A DNA stretch of 64,000 nt from Caulobacter sp. AP07 (GCF_000281955.1 NZ_AKKF01000004.1:1-64000); one strand, 5' to 3'; shown: positions 44,752 to 61,862, numbered from the stretch's first letter. The notes: generated from the sequence alone by a model not told the origin. A program made the numbers and translations.

Positions 44752-45135
44752 ATGTCCAAGCTCGAAAAGCTGGTTGAAGAACTGTCCACCCTGTCGGTCC
44801 TCGAAGCCGCTGATCTGTCCAAGATGCTGGAAGAAAAGTGGGGCGTTTCGGCCGCTGCTCCGGTCGCCGTCGCCGCTGCTGGCGGCGCCGCCGCTGCTCC
44901 GGCCGAAGCCGCCGAAGAGCAAACCGAGTTCACCGTTGTTCTGACCGCCGGTGGCGACAAGAAGATCAACGTGATCAAGGAAGTCCGCGGCGTCCGTCCG
45001 GACCTCGGCCTGAAGGAAGCCAAGGACCTGGTCGAAGGCGCTCCGCAGAACGTCGTCGAAAACGTCTCCAAGCAAGTCGCCGAAGAGATCGCCAAGAAGC
45101 TGACCGAAGCCGGCGCCAGCGTCACCGTGAAGTAA
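44752..45135 (+). CDS. rplL: 50S ribosomal protein L7/L12
   Basis: 127 residues. The stalk protein that recruits translation GTPases. N-terminal dimer domain ([24 protein letters not shown]), an Ala/Gly-rich hinge, and a C-terminal domain with [21 protein letters not shown] and [16 protein letters not shown] 44752 fits the AGGA spacing better than ATG 44746. Confidence 0.98.
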   Translation: MSKLEKLVEELSTLSVLEAADLSKMLEEKWGVSAAAPVAVAAAGGAAAAPAEAAEEQTEFTVVLTAGGDKKINVIKEVRGVRPDLGLKEAKDLVEGAPQNVVENVSKQVAEEIAKKLTEAGASVTVK

Positions 45136-45141
45136 TTCACG

Positions 45142-45161
45142 TCCCACGCTCCGGCGTGGGA
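45142..45161 (+). terminator. Hairpin after rplL
   Basis: TCCCACGC / GCGTGGGA with a 4-base loop, 6 bp after the stop, without a T tract. It may stabilise the mRNA end upstream of the stronger terminator at 45197. Confidence 0.5.
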
Positions 45162-45196
45162 ACGACCTGCCGGCGTCAGTTCTGACGCCAAGATCG

Positions 45197-45228
45197 CGGC
45201 CCCGGAGGGAAACCTCCGGGGCCGTTTT
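45197..45228 (+). terminator. Rho-independent terminator after rplL
   Basis: CGGCCCCGGAGG-GAAA-CCTCCGGGGCCG, 12-bp perfect stem followed by TTTTCG. It separates rplJL from the downstream GH31 gene and rpoBC. Confidence 0.92.
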
Positions 45229-45382
45229 CGTTCTTCGTCTGCCTGATCGGCTTCGCGATCTCGCTGGTCGGCAAGGCGATCCGGCGCGATCGAGGTCCAT
45301 TGGTAGTATCAATCTTGTTGACGCTGCCCGGCCTCATCTCTAGCCATGCGGTCAATAGATAGCGGTAACATTAGGGGAAGCG

Positions 45383-47752
45383 ATGGATCGGCTGAGCAAG
45401 AGCGCGCGGCGCTGGTCGGCGAGACTGGTCTTGGGCCTGGCCCTGAGCCTCGCCGCCGGGGTCATGGCCAATCTGGCCGCGCCGATGACGGCCGCGGCCG
45501 AGCCCCTGGCGGTGATGGACCGCAACGGTTCCTACGTTTCGGTCGAGACCTACGCTCCCAACATCGTCCGGGTGACGATCAGCCAGGACAAGGACCTGGC
45601 CGCCGGGGCCCCCGGCTACGGCTTCACCGGCCAGAGCGACGCCAAGGGCTGGCGCCATGACCAGAAGGCCGGAGCCGACATCTTCACCTCCGGCGCGCTG
45701 TCGCTGGAAGTCGTGGCCCAGCCCTGGCCGGGCGCGCCCTCACAGATGGATCGCTACTTCGCCCCGTCGCTGCCGCCGGTTTCGGTCAAGGTGCGCAAGG
45801 CCGACGGTTCGGACCTGGTGGCGATGAATGGCTGGGAAATGTCGCCGCACGTCGTGGCGGGCGAGAAGACCTACCAGGCCGGGGCCAGCTTCTCGACCAG
45901 CGCCGACGAGCACTTCTACGGCCTGGGCCAGAACCAGGAAGGGATTCTGGACCTGCGCGGTCGGACCATCGACTGCAAGCACTTCTACGACGCCCCGCAC
46001 GGCGAGACCGTCTGCGTGCCGTTCATGGTCTCGTCGAAGGGCTACGGCATCCTGTGGGACAACCCGTCCGACACCCACGTCTATCCGGCCGTCAACGGCC
46101 GCACCCTGTGGCAGTCGAACGTCGGCGAGCGGGTGTCGTTCTTCGTGATCACCGGCGGCTATGACGAGATCTACGCCGGCTACCGCAAGCTGACGGGCGT
46201 GACGCCGCTGCCGCCCAAGGCCGCCTTCGGCCTGATCCAGTCCAAGGCCCGCTACGAGAGCCAGCAGCAGATTCTCGACGCCGCCAAGGGCTATCGCGAC
46301 CGCGGCTATCCGCTGGATGTGATGGTGCTGGACTGGTTCCACTGGACCCGGATGGGCCAGATGGACATCGACCCGACCTACTTCCCCGACCCGGCCGCGA
46401 TGAACAAGGACCTGCACGACCACGGCGTGCGCAGCATCATCAGCGTCTGGCCGCGCTACGAGAAGGAAGGCCGCTACTTCAACTTCCTGGCCGACAAGGG
46501 CTGGCTGCTCAAGGACGCCGACGGCAAGGTCGTCGACGGCCTGGCGTTCCGCAGCGACCGCACCGGCGGCCTGATCGACAGCACCAATCCCCAGGCCCGC
46601 GAGTGGTACTGGGGCAAGATCCGCGACAACATCGCCTCCAAGGGCTTCGATTGGTTCTGGCTGGACGAGACCGAGCCGGACCTGGTGCCGGACGGCTATT
46701 TCTATTCGATCGGCTCGGGCGACCGCTATCACAACGTCTTCCCGCTGCTGCACACCCAGGGCGTGGCCGAGGGTTCGCGCCGCGACCGGCCCGACAAGCG
46801 CAACCTGATCCTGGCCCGCGCGGCCTATATCGGTTCGCAGCGCAACGGCGGCCTGTTCTGGTCGTCCGACATCCAGCCGACCTGGGAAGCTCTCAAGCGG
46901 CAAGTGCCGACGGGGCTGAACTTCACCGCCTCGGGCCTGGCCTATTGGGGCAACGACATCGGCGGCTGGCAGTGGCTGCCGCAGACCACCACGGCGACCA
47001 AGGCGCCGCTGCTGGATCCGTCCGACGCCCGCGCCGTGGTCGGCCAGAACAACGACTATCCCGAGCTGCTGGCGCGCTGGTTCCAGTACGGGACCTTCAC
47101 CCCGACCCTGCGCATCCACGGTTCGCGCAAGGAGGTCGAGATCTGGCAGTACGGCAAGGGCGCCGAGGCGGTCATGGCCAAGTACCTGAAGCTGCGCTAC
47201 GCCCTGATGCCGTACCTGTACTCGATGGGCCATGCGACCTACGAGACCGGCGCGCCGTTCATGCGCGGGCTGTTCATGGACTTCCCGGGCGATCCCAAGG
47301 TGGCCAACCTCGGCGACCAGTACATGTTCGGTCCGGCCTTCCTGGTGGCCCCGATCACCGACCAGGGCGTCGAGGACCGCGACGTCTACCTGCCGGCCGG
47401 GGCCGACTGGTACGACTACTGGAGCGGCAAGAAGTTCACCGGCGGCCAGACGATCAGCGTCCATGCGCCGATCGACACCATCCCGCTGTTCGTCCGGGCC
47501 GGCTCGATCGTCCCGATGGGCGCGCCGATCCAGAGCACGGCCACGCCGCAGGCGATCAACGCGGTGAAGGTCTATCCGGGCCGCGACGCCGAGTTCACCC
47601 TCTATGACGACGACGGGGTGACCAACGCCTACGAGAAGGGTGTCGGCAAGACGGTGAAGCTGCACTGGGACGACAAGGCCGGCAAGCTGACGGCCGTGGG
47701 CGACAAGGGCCTCGGCGCCCAGGCGCTGGCGGCGGTGCAGGTGGTGAAATAA
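45383..47752 (+). CDS. Secreted GH31 glycoside hydrolase (alpha-xylosidase/alpha-glucosidase type)
   Basis: 789 residues. Signal peptide (about 1-39), N-terminal beta-sandwich, (beta/alpha)8 barrel with VMVLDWFHWTRMGQMDID, nucleophile Asp about 428 in FWLDETEPDL and acid/base Asp about 496 in LFWSSDIQPTW, then GNDIGGW and C-terminal beta domains. The WLDETEP context is close to alpha-xylosidases of xyloglucan users. No other sugar-use genes are adjacent. It stands alone between rplL and rpoB with its own terminator upstream and a repeat element downstream. Confidence 0.92.
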   Translation: MDRLSKSARRWSARLVLGLALSLAAGVMANLAAPMTAAAEPLAVMDRNGSYVSVETYAPNIVRVTISQDKDLAAGAPGYGFTGQSDAKGWRHDQKAGADIFTSGALSLEVVAQPWPGAPSQMDRYFAPSLPPVSVKVRKADGSDLVAMNGWEMSPHVVAGEKTYQAGASFSTSADEHFYGLGQNQEGILDLRGRTIDCKHFYDAPHGETVCVPFMVSSKGYGILWDNPSDTHVYPAVNGRTLWQSNVGERVSFFVITGGYDEIYAGYRKLTGVTPLPPKAAFGLIQSKARYESQQQILDAAKGYRDRGYPLDVMVLDWFHWTRMGQMDIDPTYFPDPAAMNKDLHDHGVRSIISVWPRYEKEGRYFNFLADKGWLLKDADGKVVDGLAFRSDRTGGLIDSTNPQAREWYWGKIRDNIASKGFDWFWLDETEPDLVPDGYFYSIGSGDRYHNVFPLLHTQGVAEGSRRDRPDKRNLILARAAYIGSQRNGGLFWSSDIQPTWEALKRQVPTGLNFTASGLAYWGNDIGGWQWLPQTTTATKAPLLDPSDARAVVGQNNDYPELLARWFQYGTFTPTLRIHGSRKEVEIWQYGKGAEAVMAKYLKLRYALMPYLYSMGHATYETGAPFMRGLFMDFPGDPKVANLGDQYMFGPAFLVAPITDQGVEDRDVYLPAGADWYDYWSGKKFTGGQTISVHAPIDTIPLFVRAGSIVPMGAPIQSTATPQAINAVKVYPGRDAEFTLYDDDGVTNAYEKGVGKTVKLHWDDKAGKLTAVGDKGLGAQALAAVQVVK

Positions 47753-47756
47753 CCAC

Positions 47757-47869
47757 TGTCATCCCGGACAAGCGCGCAGCGCGCCGATCCGGGACCGACG
47801 CCTGAGCTCGGCGCTTCCGGCGGTCCCGGATCTGCGCCCGGCTCAGGCGGGCGCAGATCCGGGATGACA
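47757..47869. repeat. Palindromic element, type A copy 3
   Basis: Perfect 12-bp ends TGTCATCCCGGA (47757-47768) and TCCGGGATGACA (47858-47869). The interior carries GATCCGGGACCG and CGGTCCCGGATC, plus an extra GCGCCCG.../CGGGCGC arm. It starts 4 bp after the GH31 stop codon. Confidence 0.92.
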
Positions 47870-48197
47870 ACGGTGGGGGAAGTTCCAAGCCTCACCGAAC
47901 GCGTCCGCATTCTTTTGTGGATAAACCCCCTTTCCAACCCCGTCGGGTTGGCCTATATCCGCCCGTTCACGAAGACATTCGGCGGAGCGCGCACGCGCGT
48001 GTCCGCATATTACGCCCCGAGGCGCGGTCAGCCGCCCTCCGATCCGCGCGAAGGGGCGCCCGTCAAGCTTCCGGTCCCGGTCGCCTGGCAGGGGAATTCC
48101 AGCGTCCAGCGTTCTCTCAAGCGGAGAGCGGCGAGGGTGGACGCTAAGGCATTCGAATTTACGCGCGGACTCCAGTTCCGCGCCGCAGGGAAAAAAC
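47870..48197 (+). promoter_or_regulatory. rpoB upstream region and leader
   Basis: 328 bp without a gene. A perfect hairpin CCAACCC-CGTC-GGGTTGG is at 47934-47951, followed by TATAT. I find no promoter core I would call with confidence. A ribosome site AGGGAAA precedes rpoB. Confidence 0.4.
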
Positions 48198-52280
<4,083 letters not shown>

Positions 52281-52289
52281 TCCGGATCA

Positions 52290-52315
52290 CCGCTCCCGCC
52301 TGATGGCGGGAGCGG
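52290..52315 (+). other. Hairpin between rpoB and rpoC
   Basis: CCGCTCCCGCC-TGAT-GGCGGGAGCGG, 11-bp perfect stem, 9 bp after rpoB, no T tract. It may be a processing or pause structure that tunes rpoC relative to rpoB. Confidence 0.75.
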
Positions 52316-52374
52316 ACCCGATCGCCGCTCTCCAACTTTGAATTTTCGCGGGTAATCCCGCAGAAGGAACCAAG

Positions 52375-56559
<4,185 letters not shown>

Positions 56560-56581
56560 GGCCTTCGCGGCAACGAAACGG

Positions 56582-56618
56582 AACGGCCCGGGAGCGATCC
56601 CGGGCCGTTTTGTTTTTT
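56582..56618 (+). terminator. Rho-independent terminator after rpoC
   Basis: AACGGCCCGGGA-GCGA-TCCCGGGCCGTT followed by TTGTTTTTT, 22 bp after the stop. Confidence 0.95.
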
Positions 56619-56756
56619 GGGGGGCGGGGACAACACCCAGGCCCATGACAAGGCTTGGTTCGCGCTTCAGAACCCCTCGGTCTTTTCGCGATGCAGATCG
56701 CGTTGGACGCGATTAAGGTCGGCGGGGCGAGTTGGCGGCGGGCGGAGAGGGCGTTC

Positions 56757-57551
56757 ATGGAAACCGGCGTTGACCTTGGCGCGCGAACCTCCGACACGGC
56801 TGGGCTCTTCCTGTTCGATAGGGCCCAGATGCTTGAGCGCGCGAGGGCCCTCAAGGACCAGTACGCCTCGGCGTCGCCGTTCCCCCATATCGTCATTGAC
56901 GACTTCCTGCCGACGGACGTGGCCGAGCAGGTGTTGCGGGCCTTTCCGCCGATCGACGATCCCGTGTGGCTGGACTGGCGCCGCCGCGACGTGGTTCACC
57001 AGCCGAAGAAGCAGGGCGTCGGGCACGCCGACCGCATGGACGGGGTCAGCCCCGTCATCCACCACGTGCTGTTCGCCCTCAATTCATCGCCGATGGTGCG
57101 GTTCCTCGAGGAACTGACCGGCATCGACGGACTCACGCCCGACCCCCACTTCGTGGGTGGCGGCCTGCACCAGATCCTGCCGGGCGGCAGGCTCGCCATC
57201 CATTCGGACTTCAACATCCACCCGTCCTCGCGCCTGTATCGCCGGCTGAACGTGCTGCTCTATCTCAACAAGGACTGGCGGCCGGAGTACGGCGGCGAGC
57301 TGCAGCTTTGGGACAGGTCCATGCAGGTCATGGTCCGCGACGTGGCGCCGATTTTCAACCGCTGCGTCGTCTTCAACACCGACCGCGATTCCTTCCACGG
57401 GCACCCGGATCCCCTGCGGACGCCGGAAGGCCTGACCCGCAAGTCCCTGGCGCTCTACTACTACACCCTGAACTGCGCGAGCAGCGACGAGGCCGAGCGC
57501 GCCACGGACTGGCAACTGCGCCCCGGCGAGGTCGAGACGGCGGCGGTCTAG
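56757..57551 (+). CDS. 2-oxoglutarate/Fe(II)-dependent oxygenase-like protein
   Basis: 264 residues. A jelly-roll core of the prolyl-4-hydroxylase type: FPHIVIDDFLP at the start, Fe ligands in LAIHSDFNIHP (H-x-D) and FHGHPDP (distal His), and the 2-oxoglutarate Arg in LTRKSLALYYYT. Substrate unknown; such enzymes hydroxylate proteins, sugars or small molecules. GAGAGGG lies 6 bases before ATG 56757; earlier in-frame starts are at 56691 (ATG) and 56655 (TTG). Convergent with LysR: their stop codons overlap at CTAG. Confidence 0.87.
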   Translation: METGVDLGARTSDTAGLFLFDRAQMLERARALKDQYASASPFPHIVIDDFLPTDVAEQVLRAFPPIDDPVWLDWRRRDVVHQPKKQGVGHADRMDGVSPVIHHVLFALNSSPMVRFLEELTGIDGLTPDPHFVGGGLHQILPGGRLAIHSDFNIHPSSRLYRRLNVLLYLNKDWRPEYGGELQLWDRSMQVMVRDVAPIFNRCVVFNTDRDSFHGHPDPLRTPEGLTRKSLALYYYTLNCASSDEAERATDWQLRPGEVETAAV

Positions 57552-58468
57552 AGGGGCGACAGGGCGCGCTCCGACTCCCGCAACACCGCCAGCCGCTCCA
57601 GCCTCGGCGCCGCGTAGTCGAGGAAGGCCCGCACCAGCGGCGGCATGAACCGCCCGCCGGCCGTCAGCAGTTGCACCGGCAGGGGCGGCGGCTCGAAGTC
57701 GCGCAGCAGCCGCACCAGCCGGCCCGCCGCCAGGTCCTCGGCCACCTGGTAGGACAGGGCCCGCCCGACGCCCCGGCCGGCGCGGATCGCCGACAAGGCC
57801 GCCTCGACGTGGTTGATCTGCAGCCGGGGCTCCAGCCGCACGGCCCGGACCCGCCCCTGGGCCTCGAACCGCCATTCCGGCGTCGCCGAGATCACGGTGG
57901 TCAGGATGGTGTCGTGGGCCGACAGGTCGGCTGGCTCGAGCGGCACGCCGCACCGGGCCAGATAGTCGGGCGAGGCCACCACCAGCCGGCGCACCGCGCC
58001 CAGCCTGCGGACCAGCAGGTTGGAATCGGCCAGCGGACCGATACGCAGCGCCACATGCAGCTCGCCCTCGATCAGGTCCAGGTTGCGGTCGTGCAGGGTC
58101 AGGTCGGCCCGCACGCCCGGATGGTCGGCCAGGAAGTCGCTGACCACCGGCGTCAGGTGGCGGCGGCCGAACACCGTCGGGCCGGTGACCCGCAAGGTTC
58201 CGCGCACCGCGTCGGGGGCCGGGGCCTGAAGGGCGATCTCGTAATCGGCCAGCAGCCGGCGGGCCCGGTCGGCCAGGTCGCGGCCGGCCTCCGTGGGGGC
58301 CAGGCGGCGGGTGGTGCGCTCGATCAGCCGCGCGCCCATCCGCTCCTCCAGAGCCGCCAGGGCCCGGGTCATGGCGGCCGGGGACTTGCGCAGCTTGCGG
58401 CCGGCGGCGGCCAGTCCCCCGGCGTCGATCACGGCCACCAGCATGGCCAGTTCGTCCAGACGATCCAT
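57548..58468 (-). CDS. LysR-family transcriptional regulator
   Basis: 306 residues. N-terminal winged helix ELAMLVAVIDAGGLAAAGRKLRKSPAAMTRALAALEERMGARLIERTTRRLAPTEAG, then the periplasmic-binding-protein-like effector domain (RGTLRVTGPTVFGRRHLTPVV...). Divergent from the GST-PNPOx pair with a 101-bp gap, the usual LysR layout. ATG 58468 starts the helix-turn-helix cleanly. Confidence 0.95.
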   Translation of the reverse strand: MDRLDELAMLVAVIDAGGLAAAGRKLRKSPAAMTRALAALEERMGARLIERTTRRLAPTEAGRDLADRARRLLADYEIALQAPAPDAVRGTLRVTGPTVFGRRHLTPVVSDFLADHPGVRADLTLHDRNLDLIEGELHVALRIGPLADSNLLVRRLGAVRRLVVASPDYLARCGVPLEPADLSAHDTILTTVISATPEWRFEAQGRVRAVRLEPRLQINHVEAALSAIRAGRGVGRALSYQVAEDLAAGRLVRLLRDFEPPPLPVQLLTAGGRFMPPLVRAFLDYAAPRLERLAVLRESERALSPL

Positions 58469-58473
58469 CAGAG

Positions 58474-58502
58474 TTCCAAAACTCGCAATTATATCTTCCA
58501 AA
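58474..58502. promoter_or_regulatory. Direct repeats TTCCAAA in the LysR-GST gap
   Basis: TTCCAAA at 58474-58480 and 58496-58502, 22 bp apart (two turns), flanking an AT-rich centre with an ATTATAT stretch. Possible LysR binding region. Confidence 0.4.
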
Positions 58503-58569
58503 TCTGCTCAATTCTGCCCGAAGATCGCAACAGCCAATATCCCCTCATCGTAATCGAAGGGGATCTCCC

Positions 58570-59190
58570 ATGACCAAGTCCGAAATCGTCCTGCATGGCA
58601 TGGGCCTGTCGGGCCACACCCATCGGGTGGCGCTGATGTTGAACGCCCTGGGCCTGCCCTACCGGTTCGTGGACGCGCCGGGCGACGTGCGCGCCTCGGC
58701 CGCCTTCCGGGCGCTGAACCCGCTGGGCCAGATCCCGGTGTTGCAGGACGGCGACCTGACCCTGGCCGACAGCAACGCCATCCTGGTCTATCTGGCCCGC
58801 CGCTACGCCCCCGACGGCGCCTGGCTGCCCCAGGAGCCCGTGGCCGCCGCCGCCGTGCAGCGCTGGCTGTCGATCGCCGCCGGCGAAGTGATGCACGGCC
58901 CGGCCGCCGCCCGGATGATCAGCCTGTTCGGCTTCCCCGACGATCCGGTCCGCGCGGCGCGCATCTCCGAGCGGGTGCTGACCTTCATGGACGGCCACCT
59001 GGCGGACCGGACCTTCCTGGCCGCCGACCACGTCACCCTCGCCGACCTGGCCTGCTACAGCTATGTGGCCCACGCGCCGGACGGCGGCGTGGCGCTGGAG
59101 CCCTATCCCGCCGTGCGCGCCTGGCTGGGGCGGGTGGAAAGCCAGCCCTGGTTCCAGCCCATGCCCGACTTCGTCCCGAAGGCCGCCTGA
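58570..59190 (+). CDS. Glutathione S-transferase family protein
   Basis: 206 residues. Thioredoxin-like N-terminal domain (LHGMGLSGHTHRVALMLNALGLPYRFVD, with LNPLGQIPVLQDGDLTLADSNAILVYLA) and an all-helical C-terminal domain ending WLGRVESQPWFQPM. LGQIPVL carries the conserved cis-Pro. Class and substrate cannot be told. First gene of a two-gene operon with a PNPOx protein, regulated from a divergent LysR. Confidence 0.93.
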   Translation: MTKSEIVLHGMGLSGHTHRVALMLNALGLPYRFVDAPGDVRASAAFRALNPLGQIPVLQDGDLTLADSNAILVYLARRYAPDGAWLPQEPVAAAAVQRWLSIAAGEVMHGPAAARMISLFGFPDDPVRAARISERVLTFMDGHLADRTFLAADHVTLADLACYSYVAHAPDGGVALEPYPAVRAWLGRVESQPWFQPMPDFVPKAA

Positions 59191-59204
59191 GAATGGAGGG
59201 TGAG

Positions 59205-60119
59205 ATGGACAGCGTGTTCCACCCCGGCGAACTGGCCGCCCAGGCGCGGGCCGGGACGGGCTCGCCCGGCGGGTCGTTCATCCGGCCGTTCATGCCCGAC
59301 CAGCACCGCGACTTCTTCGCCCTGCTGCCCTACCTGTTCCTGGCCACGGTCGATGCGGACGGCTGGCCGGTCGCCACCGTGCTGACCGGGGAGGCGGGCT
59401 TTGTCCGCAGCCCCGACCCGACGACCCTGACCGTCGCCGCCCGGCCTCGGGAGGGCGAGCCGGGCGGTGAGCTGTTCCGCCCCGGCCAACCGTTCGGAGC
59501 CCTGGGCCTGGACTTCACCACCCGCCGGCGCAACCGCGCCAACGGCGTGATCGCCGAGGCGGAGGAGGGCGGGCTGACGCTGCGGGTGCTGCAGAGCTTC
59601 GGCAATTGCCCGCAATACATCCAGACCCGCGCGGTGGAGGCCGGTCCGGCCTCCACGATCCCCGCCGAGGCCATCGCCTTCCCGACCTCGGACGCCCTGG
59701 CCCAGATCGCCCGCGCCGACACGATGTTCGTGGCCACGGTGGCGGGCGGCCAGAACGGCGGCGTCGACATCTCGCATCGCGGCGGCCTGCCCGGCTTCGT
59801 CAAGGTTTCGGGGGAGGTGCTGACCATCCCCGACTTCCGGGGCAACCGGTTCTTCAACACCCTGGGCAACCTGGTGCTCGACCCCCGCGCCGCCCTGCTG
59901 TTCGTCGATTTCGAGACCGGCGACCTGCTGCACCTGCAAGGCCGCGCCGAGATCGATTGGGACGCGCCGGGCGACGGGGCCTGGCCCGAGGGCGTGCAGC
60001 GCCAATGGCGCCTGCGGGTCGAGCGCGCCTGGCGTCGCCCGGCCGCCCTGCCGCTGCGCTGGGCGTTCGGCGACTACTCGCCGACCAGCCTGGCCACCGC
60101 CGCCTGGAACGCCGCCTGA
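59205..60119 (+). CDS. Pyridoxamine 5'-phosphate oxidase-fold protein
   Basis: 304 residues. A split-barrel flavin-binding fold with PNPOx-like features repeated in the second half: ADTMFVATVAGGQNGGVDISHRGGLPGFVKV and DFRGNRFFNTLGNLVLDPRAALLFVDFETGDLLHLQGRAEI; the first half holds YLFLATVDADGWPVATVLTG. It is longer than PdxH and lacks its specific motifs, so flavin-dependent reduction of a small molecule is likelier. ATG 59205 follows GGAGGG. 14 bp after the GST gene. Confidence 0.87.
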   Translation: MDSVFHPGELAAQARAGTGSPGGSFIRPFMPDQHRDFFALLPYLFLATVDADGWPVATVLTGEAGFVRSPDPTTLTVAARPREGEPGGELFRPGQPFGALGLDFTTRRRNRANGVIAEAEEGGLTLRVLQSFGNCPQYIQTRAVEAGPASTIPAEAIAFPTSDALAQIARADTMFVATVAGGQNGGVDISHRGGLPGFVKVSGEVLTIPDFRGNRFFNTLGNLVLDPRAALLFVDFETGDLLHLQGRAEIDWDAPGDGAWPEGVQRQWRLRVERAWRRPAALPLRWAFGDYSPTSLATAAWNAA

Positions 60120-60137
60120 GGGGGCCGGAGCGCGCGC

Positions 60138-60962
60138 CTACCGCCGCTCGTTCTCCCGCGCGGCCTTCTTCCGGCGCGCGTCGGCCTTGTCCGCGTCGTC
60201 CAGCCGCTTGAGCTGTTGCGAGGCGCTCGACCTCTGCCGGCCCAGCCCGTCCTGCTCGGCCCCCAGCACCCAGGGGATTTCCTTCATCGTGCCGGGACCC
60301 TCGCGGCTGCGATGGTCGACGCCGATGCCCATGGGCGCGTCGTCATAGGCGCGCTCGGCTTCCTGGCGAATGGCCTGGCGGTCGAAGGCGCGGCGCTTGG
60401 CCGGGTCCATGGGCGCGCCATAGACCGGAGCGCCCGGGGGAATGTTCCCCAGGCGCTCGTCGCAATGCTCCTGTTCGCGGCGGTTGAGGCCGACGGCCCG
60501 GGCGTTGGCGCAGCCGACGCCGCTGCCGCGCAAGGCGGTGCGCAGGTCGCCGCGCGGTCCCTCGGGCAGGGGGGCGGGATGGACGCCGGTCGGCCGGGCC
60601 GGCGGGCCGGGAACCGGAACGGGCGCGACGCCCAGCGGCGTCACCGACGACGGCGCGACTAGGCGCGGCGCGCGTGGCTTCAACGGCGAGGCGGACGCCG
60701 CGCGGTCCGGACTGGCGGCGATGGTCGGCGCGGCCCGGCGCGGGACGGCGCTGCGCTCCAGGGTCACCGTGATGGCGTCCTCGTCGTTTGAGCGGTCCGG
60801 AAACCGCGCGCCCGTCGACCAGGCCAGGGCGGCCAGGATCGCCGCGTGCAGCATCACCGAGCCGGTCAGGACGGCGCCGTTTCTCAACCGGGTTCTGCGC
60901 GCCACGGACTGGACCAAGGACAAACTCGACAGGAACTGGGACGGCCAGACTTTCCACTGCAA
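60138..60962 (-). CDS. TonB-like periplasmic protein, tandem paralogue 1, unknown function
   Basis: 274 residues. A short basic start, one transmembrane helix (about 29-48; VLTGSVMLHAAILAALAW), a motif GARFPDRSNDEDAITVTLER, a Pro/Ala-rich region (75-135), then SGVGCANARAVGLNRREQEHC (Cys151 and Cys167) and a charged helical tail rich in Lys/Arg. The plan recalls TonB/TolA but has no TonB C-terminal domain. The TTG start at 60962 lies in a block conserved with the neighbour, 51 bp upstream. Start uncertain. Confidence 0.75.
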   Translation of the reverse strand: MQWKVWPSQFLSSLSLVQSVARRTRLRNGAVLTGSVMLHAAILAALAWSTGARFPDRSNDEDAITVTLERSAVPRRAAPTIAASPDRAASASPLKPRAPRLVAPSSVTPLGVAPVPVPGPPARPTGVHPAPLPEGPRGDLRTALRGSGVGCANARAVGLNRREQEHCDERLGNIPPGAPVYGAPMDPAKRRAFDRQAIRQEAERAYDDAPMGIGVDHRSREGPGTMKEIPWVLGAEQDGLGRQRSSASQQLKRLDDADKADARRKKAARENERR

Positions 60963-61013
60963 GTGGCGAAACCGTGACCGCTGAACGCTAGATGGGAGGC
61001 GCGACCGCTTGTG

Positions 61014-61811
61014 CTAGTAGGGTTTGCGCAGGTCCGCCTCCGGCGTCAGCGAGCCGTTGGGCGGCTGGATGAAGCACGGTCCGGCCCGCAGGGCGTTGGG
61101 CGGACCCTTTGGCGCCTTGCGGGCGTTGGGGCCGAACTTCACCGAACAGCCGACGCGCGGGCCGTGGCCGGAATTGGCGCTGGCGTCGGCGGCGAACATC
61201 CCGGCGGCGCCCCGCGCCGTCAGCGGAACCATCGGACCGCCATTGTCGTAGGCCTGGGCCACGGCGTCGTAATAGGCGCGCTTCCCCGGATCGATCGGGG
61301 CCGGCAGGAAGGGGGCGTCGCGGGCCTGGGCGCCGAGCGTCTCGGCGCAGCGGTCGCGCTCCTCCCGGTTCAGCCCGACGGCCCGGGCGTTGGCGCAACC
61401 GACGCCGCTGCGGCGCAGGGCGGCGCCCAGATCGCCGTTGGCCGCGCCGGGCGCCGGTCCTGGCGCGGCCATGGTCGAAACCGGCGCGATGGGAAGGGCA
61501 GCGACGGCCTCGGCGGTCGGGGTCTGCCGTGGCGCGCGCGGCCGCGGGCTCAACCTCGCCGGCCCCGACGACCAAGCCCCGCCGGTCGCGCGCCGCGGGC
61601 GCTCCAGGGTGACGTCGATGGCGCCCTCGTCGGTGGAGCGATCGGGAAAGCGCGCGACGACAGGCCAGGCCAGGAGGGTCAGCACCGCCGCGTGCAGTCC
61701 CACGGCGGCGACCAGCACCGCGCCGCGCTCGCGCCGACGAAGACGTCTCTCTGACAGGCGCAAGGCGGTCTCTTCACGCGGGGCGGACAGCCTCCAGGCT
61801 TGCCACCCCAA
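61014..61811 (-). CDS. TonB-like periplasmic protein, tandem paralogue 2, unknown function
   Basis: 265 residues. Same plan as the downstream neighbour: helix about 30-49 (LVAAVGLHAAVLTLLAW), VARFPDRSTDEGAIDVTLER, Pro/Ala-rich region, then SGVGCANARAVGLNREERDRC (Cys139 and Cys155), a shared APIDPGKRAYYD-like segment and a distinct tail with GCSVKFGP and PCFIQPP. The TTG start at 61811 matches the position of that in paralogue 1. Divergent from the rpsL promoter. Confidence 0.77.
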   Translation of the reverse strand: MGWQAWRLSAPREETALRLSERRLRRRERGAVLVAAVGLHAAVLTLLAWPVVARFPDRSTDEGAIDVTLERPRRATGGAWSSGPARLSPRPRAPRQTPTAEAVAALPIAPVSTMAAPGPAPGAANGDLGAALRRSGVGCANARAVGLNREERDRCAETLGAQARDAPFLPAPIDPGKRAYYDAVAQAYDNGGPMVPLTARGAAGMFAADASANSGHGPRVGCSVKFGPNARKAPKGPPNALRAGPCFIQPPNGSLTPEADLRKPY

Positions 61812-61862
61812 GTGGCGAAAGCGTGGCCGTTAGGGGGTCATTAACCGACGCAAACGCCGCGA

